Positions 7,241 to 7,811 of a stretch of 7,811 nucleotides of DNA are shown one piece after another (positions within the stretch are counted from its first letter, which is position 1; each line of letters opens with the position of its first letter). The notes under the pieces were generated by a model. It saw only the letters and a program-made list of their open reading frames with translations, did no database searches and was not told the origin of the DNA. The DNA is from Clostridium sp. CAG:465 (GTDB taxonomy: Bacteria > Bacillota > Clostridia > TANB77 > CAG-465), in NCBI GenBank assembly GCA_000433755.1, contig FR891238.1:1-7811 (forward strand). The letters are read 5' to 3'. The translations under genes were made by a program, and so were the position numbers.

Positions 7241-7261
7241 TGTTAATAATAACACTATACT
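7241..7261. repeat. Direct repeat upstream of the 305-aa gene, copy 1
   Basis: TGTTAATAATAACACTATACT here recurs at 7376-7396 with two differences in 21 bases. Copy 1 adjoins the GAGGTG ribosome binding site and lies in the leader of the 305-aa gene. On the minus strand both contain TATAGT, a possible -10-like string. Confidence 0.6.
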
Positions 7262-7276
7262 ATCACATGTACCATT

Positions 7277-7305
7277 ATTATATATAATTTGTCAAAAAAA
7301 AGCAA
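7277..7305 (-). promoter_or_regulatory. Candidate proximal promoter of the 305-aa gene
   Basis: On the minus strand a perfect TATAAT lies at 7277-7282, and a weak -35 (TTGCTT) 17 bases upstream at 7300-7305. A consensus TTGACA at 7290-7295 lies too close to this -10 to serve it. The start would fall near 7270, giving a leader of about 45 bases. Confidence 0.4.
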
Positions 7306-7315
7306 TAACAGCAAT

Positions 7316-7344
7316 ATTTTATTTATATTACATTTTTGTTTCAA
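7316..7344 (-). promoter_or_regulatory. Candidate distal promoter of the 305-aa gene
   Basis: On the minus strand, TTGAAA (7339-7344) is followed after exactly 17 bases by TAAAAT (7316-7321), each five of six to consensus. It lies between the terminator of the 77-aa gene and the 305-aa start. In such AT-rich DNA chance matches are common, so this and the proximal candidate remain alternatives. Confidence 0.45.
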
Positions 7345-7375
7345 AAAAGTGATATATAATTTAAAATATGCCATA

Positions 7376-7396
7376 TGTTAATAATTACACTATATT
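7376..7396. repeat. Direct repeat upstream of the 305-aa gene, copy 2
   Basis: TGTTAATAATTACACTATATT matches 7241-7261 at 19 of 21 positions, 135 bases away. Weaker similarity continues on its left side (AAAA-x-A ... CAT-x-TGTT), where copy 1 has the ribosome binding site but copy 2 does not. It may be a degenerate duplicate of the leader. Confidence 0.55.
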
Positions 7397-7427
7397 AAGG
7401 TTAACCATAATTTTACAAATCATAAAA

Positions 7428-7456
7428 TAAAATTGCGATCTAAAATCGCAATTTTA
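7428..7456 (-). terminator. Intrinsic terminator of the 77-aa gene
   Basis: Eleven-bp perfect arms (7428-7438 with 7446-7456; AAAATTGCGAT/ATCGCAATTTT) enclose a seven-base loop, starting four bases after the stop codon. The minus strand continues ATTTTATG, a usable T-rich tail. It separates the 77-aa gene from the 305-aa gene downstream. Confidence 0.8.
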
Positions 7457-7460
7457 ACTT

Positions 7461-7694
7461 TTAAAATTTAAATTTTACTGGTTGAAATAAGAAATCTTTT
7501 GCATTTGAACAACCTTGTTTAAAACTATCCCATATTCCAACATCTTGTACTTCAGTTTCTTGTTCTCTTTCTTCTACTGAAGCTTGTAATTGTAAAGTTT
7601 TAGGGCTAAATGTAACTGGTTGTAAAAAGAATTCTCCAAGTGTTTGCATATCATCTAAGAAAAGTTGCCACTCATTTTTCCAAAATTCTTTCAT
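7461..7694 (-). CDS. Unrecognised 77-aa protein made of two W..F..QPVxF modules
   Basis: The family is not recognised. The start is supported by GAGGTGG (7701-7707), six bases before the ATG, and a clear terminator follows the stop. Residues 1-15 (MKEFWKNEWQLFLDD) nearly equal the start of the adjacent 305-aa protein. The chain also repeats itself: residues 8-29 and 54-75 align without gaps at an offset of 46, with W9/W55, F12/F58, E21/D67, F22/F68, Q25/Q71, P26/P72, V27/V73 and F29/F75. An acidic linker (about 40-52, EEREQETEVQD) separates the copies. There is no membrane span or signal peptide and one Cys (62). Two aromatic-rich modules joined by a charged linker suggest a small bivalent adaptor, or a protein that binds the same partner as the 305-aa protein (inference). 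That the gene is real is supported by its conserved start, ribosome binding site and terminator. Confidence 0.82.
   Translation of the reverse strand: MKEFWKNEWQLFLDDMQTLGEFFLQPVTFSPKTLQLQASVEEREQETEVQDVGIWDSFKQGCSNAKDFLFQPVKFKF
7650..7694 (-). repeat. Shared 5' coding segment, copy 2 (77-aa gene)
   Basis: Partner of 7181-7225, with 41 of 45 bases the same. Because the wobble positions are also largely identical, the similarity is more than protein-level constraint and suggests a recent duplication, gene conversion or spread of a 5' cassette that includes the GAGGTG ribosome binding site. Confidence 0.9.
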
Positions 7695-7739
7695 TATATA
7701 CCACCTCTTTTGTTTTTTATATTACCATAAAAACTATAG

Positions 7740-7757
7740 TAATAGTTTATACTATTA
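7740..7757. repeat. Inverted repeat overlapping the promoter of the 77-aa gene
   Basis: TAATAGT-TTAT-ACTATTA is a perfect 7-bp dyad with a four-base centre. Imperfect outer arms (CTAT at 7734, ATAG at 7757) extend it. It overlaps the candidate -10 and the expected start point, where an operator for a dimeric repressor would sit; it could equally be a 5' hairpin of the transcript. In AT-rich DNA short dyads also arise by chance. Confidence 0.4.
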
Positions 7758-7762
7758 TAGCA
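7754..7762 (-). promoter_or_regulatory. Extended -10 promoter candidate of the 77-aa gene
   Basis: On the minus strand TGCTATAAT gives a perfect -10 with the extended TG. No good -35 lies 16-18 bases upstream; a TTGAAA (7767-7772) is only seven bases away. The start would be near 7747, with a leader of about 52 bases containing GAGGTGG. Confidence 0.5.
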
Positions 7763-7811
7763 TTTTTTTCAACTACATTTTGATTTCTTTTATATTTCAT
7801 TTATGTTACAA

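Noticed and set aside
7226..7255. Ten-codon upstream extension of the 305-aa protein
   Set aside because: It runs through the GAGGTG ribosome binding site, and the 77-aa neighbour starts exactly at the matching MKEFWKNEW.
7290..7295. TTGACA upstream of the 305-aa gene as a -35
   Set aside because: The nearest good -10 is only seven bases away, and nothing resembling TATAAT lies 16-18 bases downstream.
7226..7460. Small RNA gene or CRISPR in the gap between the tagged genes
   Set aside because: There are only two copies of one 21-base repeat and no regular spacing; the other contents are explained by a terminator and promoter candidates.

Overview
The window is very AT-rich (by eye about a quarter G+C) and has Firmicutes-type signals: AGGAGG-like ribosome binding sites, a TTGAAA-17-TATAAT promoter and compact hairpin terminators. 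The conserved proteins (primary sigma factor, DnaG primase) read with the standard code and look like those of low-GC Bacillota. An uncultured gut-type clostridial or related lineage is my best guess; the sequence does not fix the genus. No RNA gene, CRISPR array, IS element or phage structural gene was seen.

Layout. (1) 43-747, plus strand: an unrecognised 234-aa protein ending in a short KH-type RNA-binding module with a GSGG loop. (2) 748-970: a convergent intergenic region with three separate hairpins that insulate this gene from the minus-strand operon. (3) 971-6147, minus strand: a probable four-gene operon read as sugar nucleotidyltransferase, polytopic membrane protein, dnaG, rpoD. 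A near-consensus sigma-A promoter at 6194-6222 precedes it. Gaps are 44, 19 and 11 bases, and the rpoD ribosome binding site overlaps the dnaG stop codon. (4) 6308-7225 and 7461-7694, minus strand: two separate genes, each with its own candidate promoter and terminator. They encode unrecognised soluble proteins of 305 and 77 aa that begin with nearly the same 15 residues, MKEFWKNEW(K/Q)LFL(E/D)D.

How the genes relate. dnaG-rpoD is the core of the macromolecular synthesis operon, making the replication primase and housekeeping sigma factor from one message. Here it sits behind a nucleotidyltransferase and a membrane protein instead of the partners usual elsewhere (rpsU in enterobacteria, a small gene in Bacillus), so envelope precursor synthesis may be co-expressed with replication and transcription initiation.

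The best candidate for something undescribed is the pair at the right end. Their shared start is conserved at DNA level (41 of 45 bases, plus the GAGGTG leader), while the bodies differ completely. The 77-aa protein is itself two copies of a roughly 22-residue W-x2-F ... F-x2-QPV-x-F module. This looks like a common docking or targeting segment placed on different proteins. Its function is unknown, and the set may continue past the right edge of the window.
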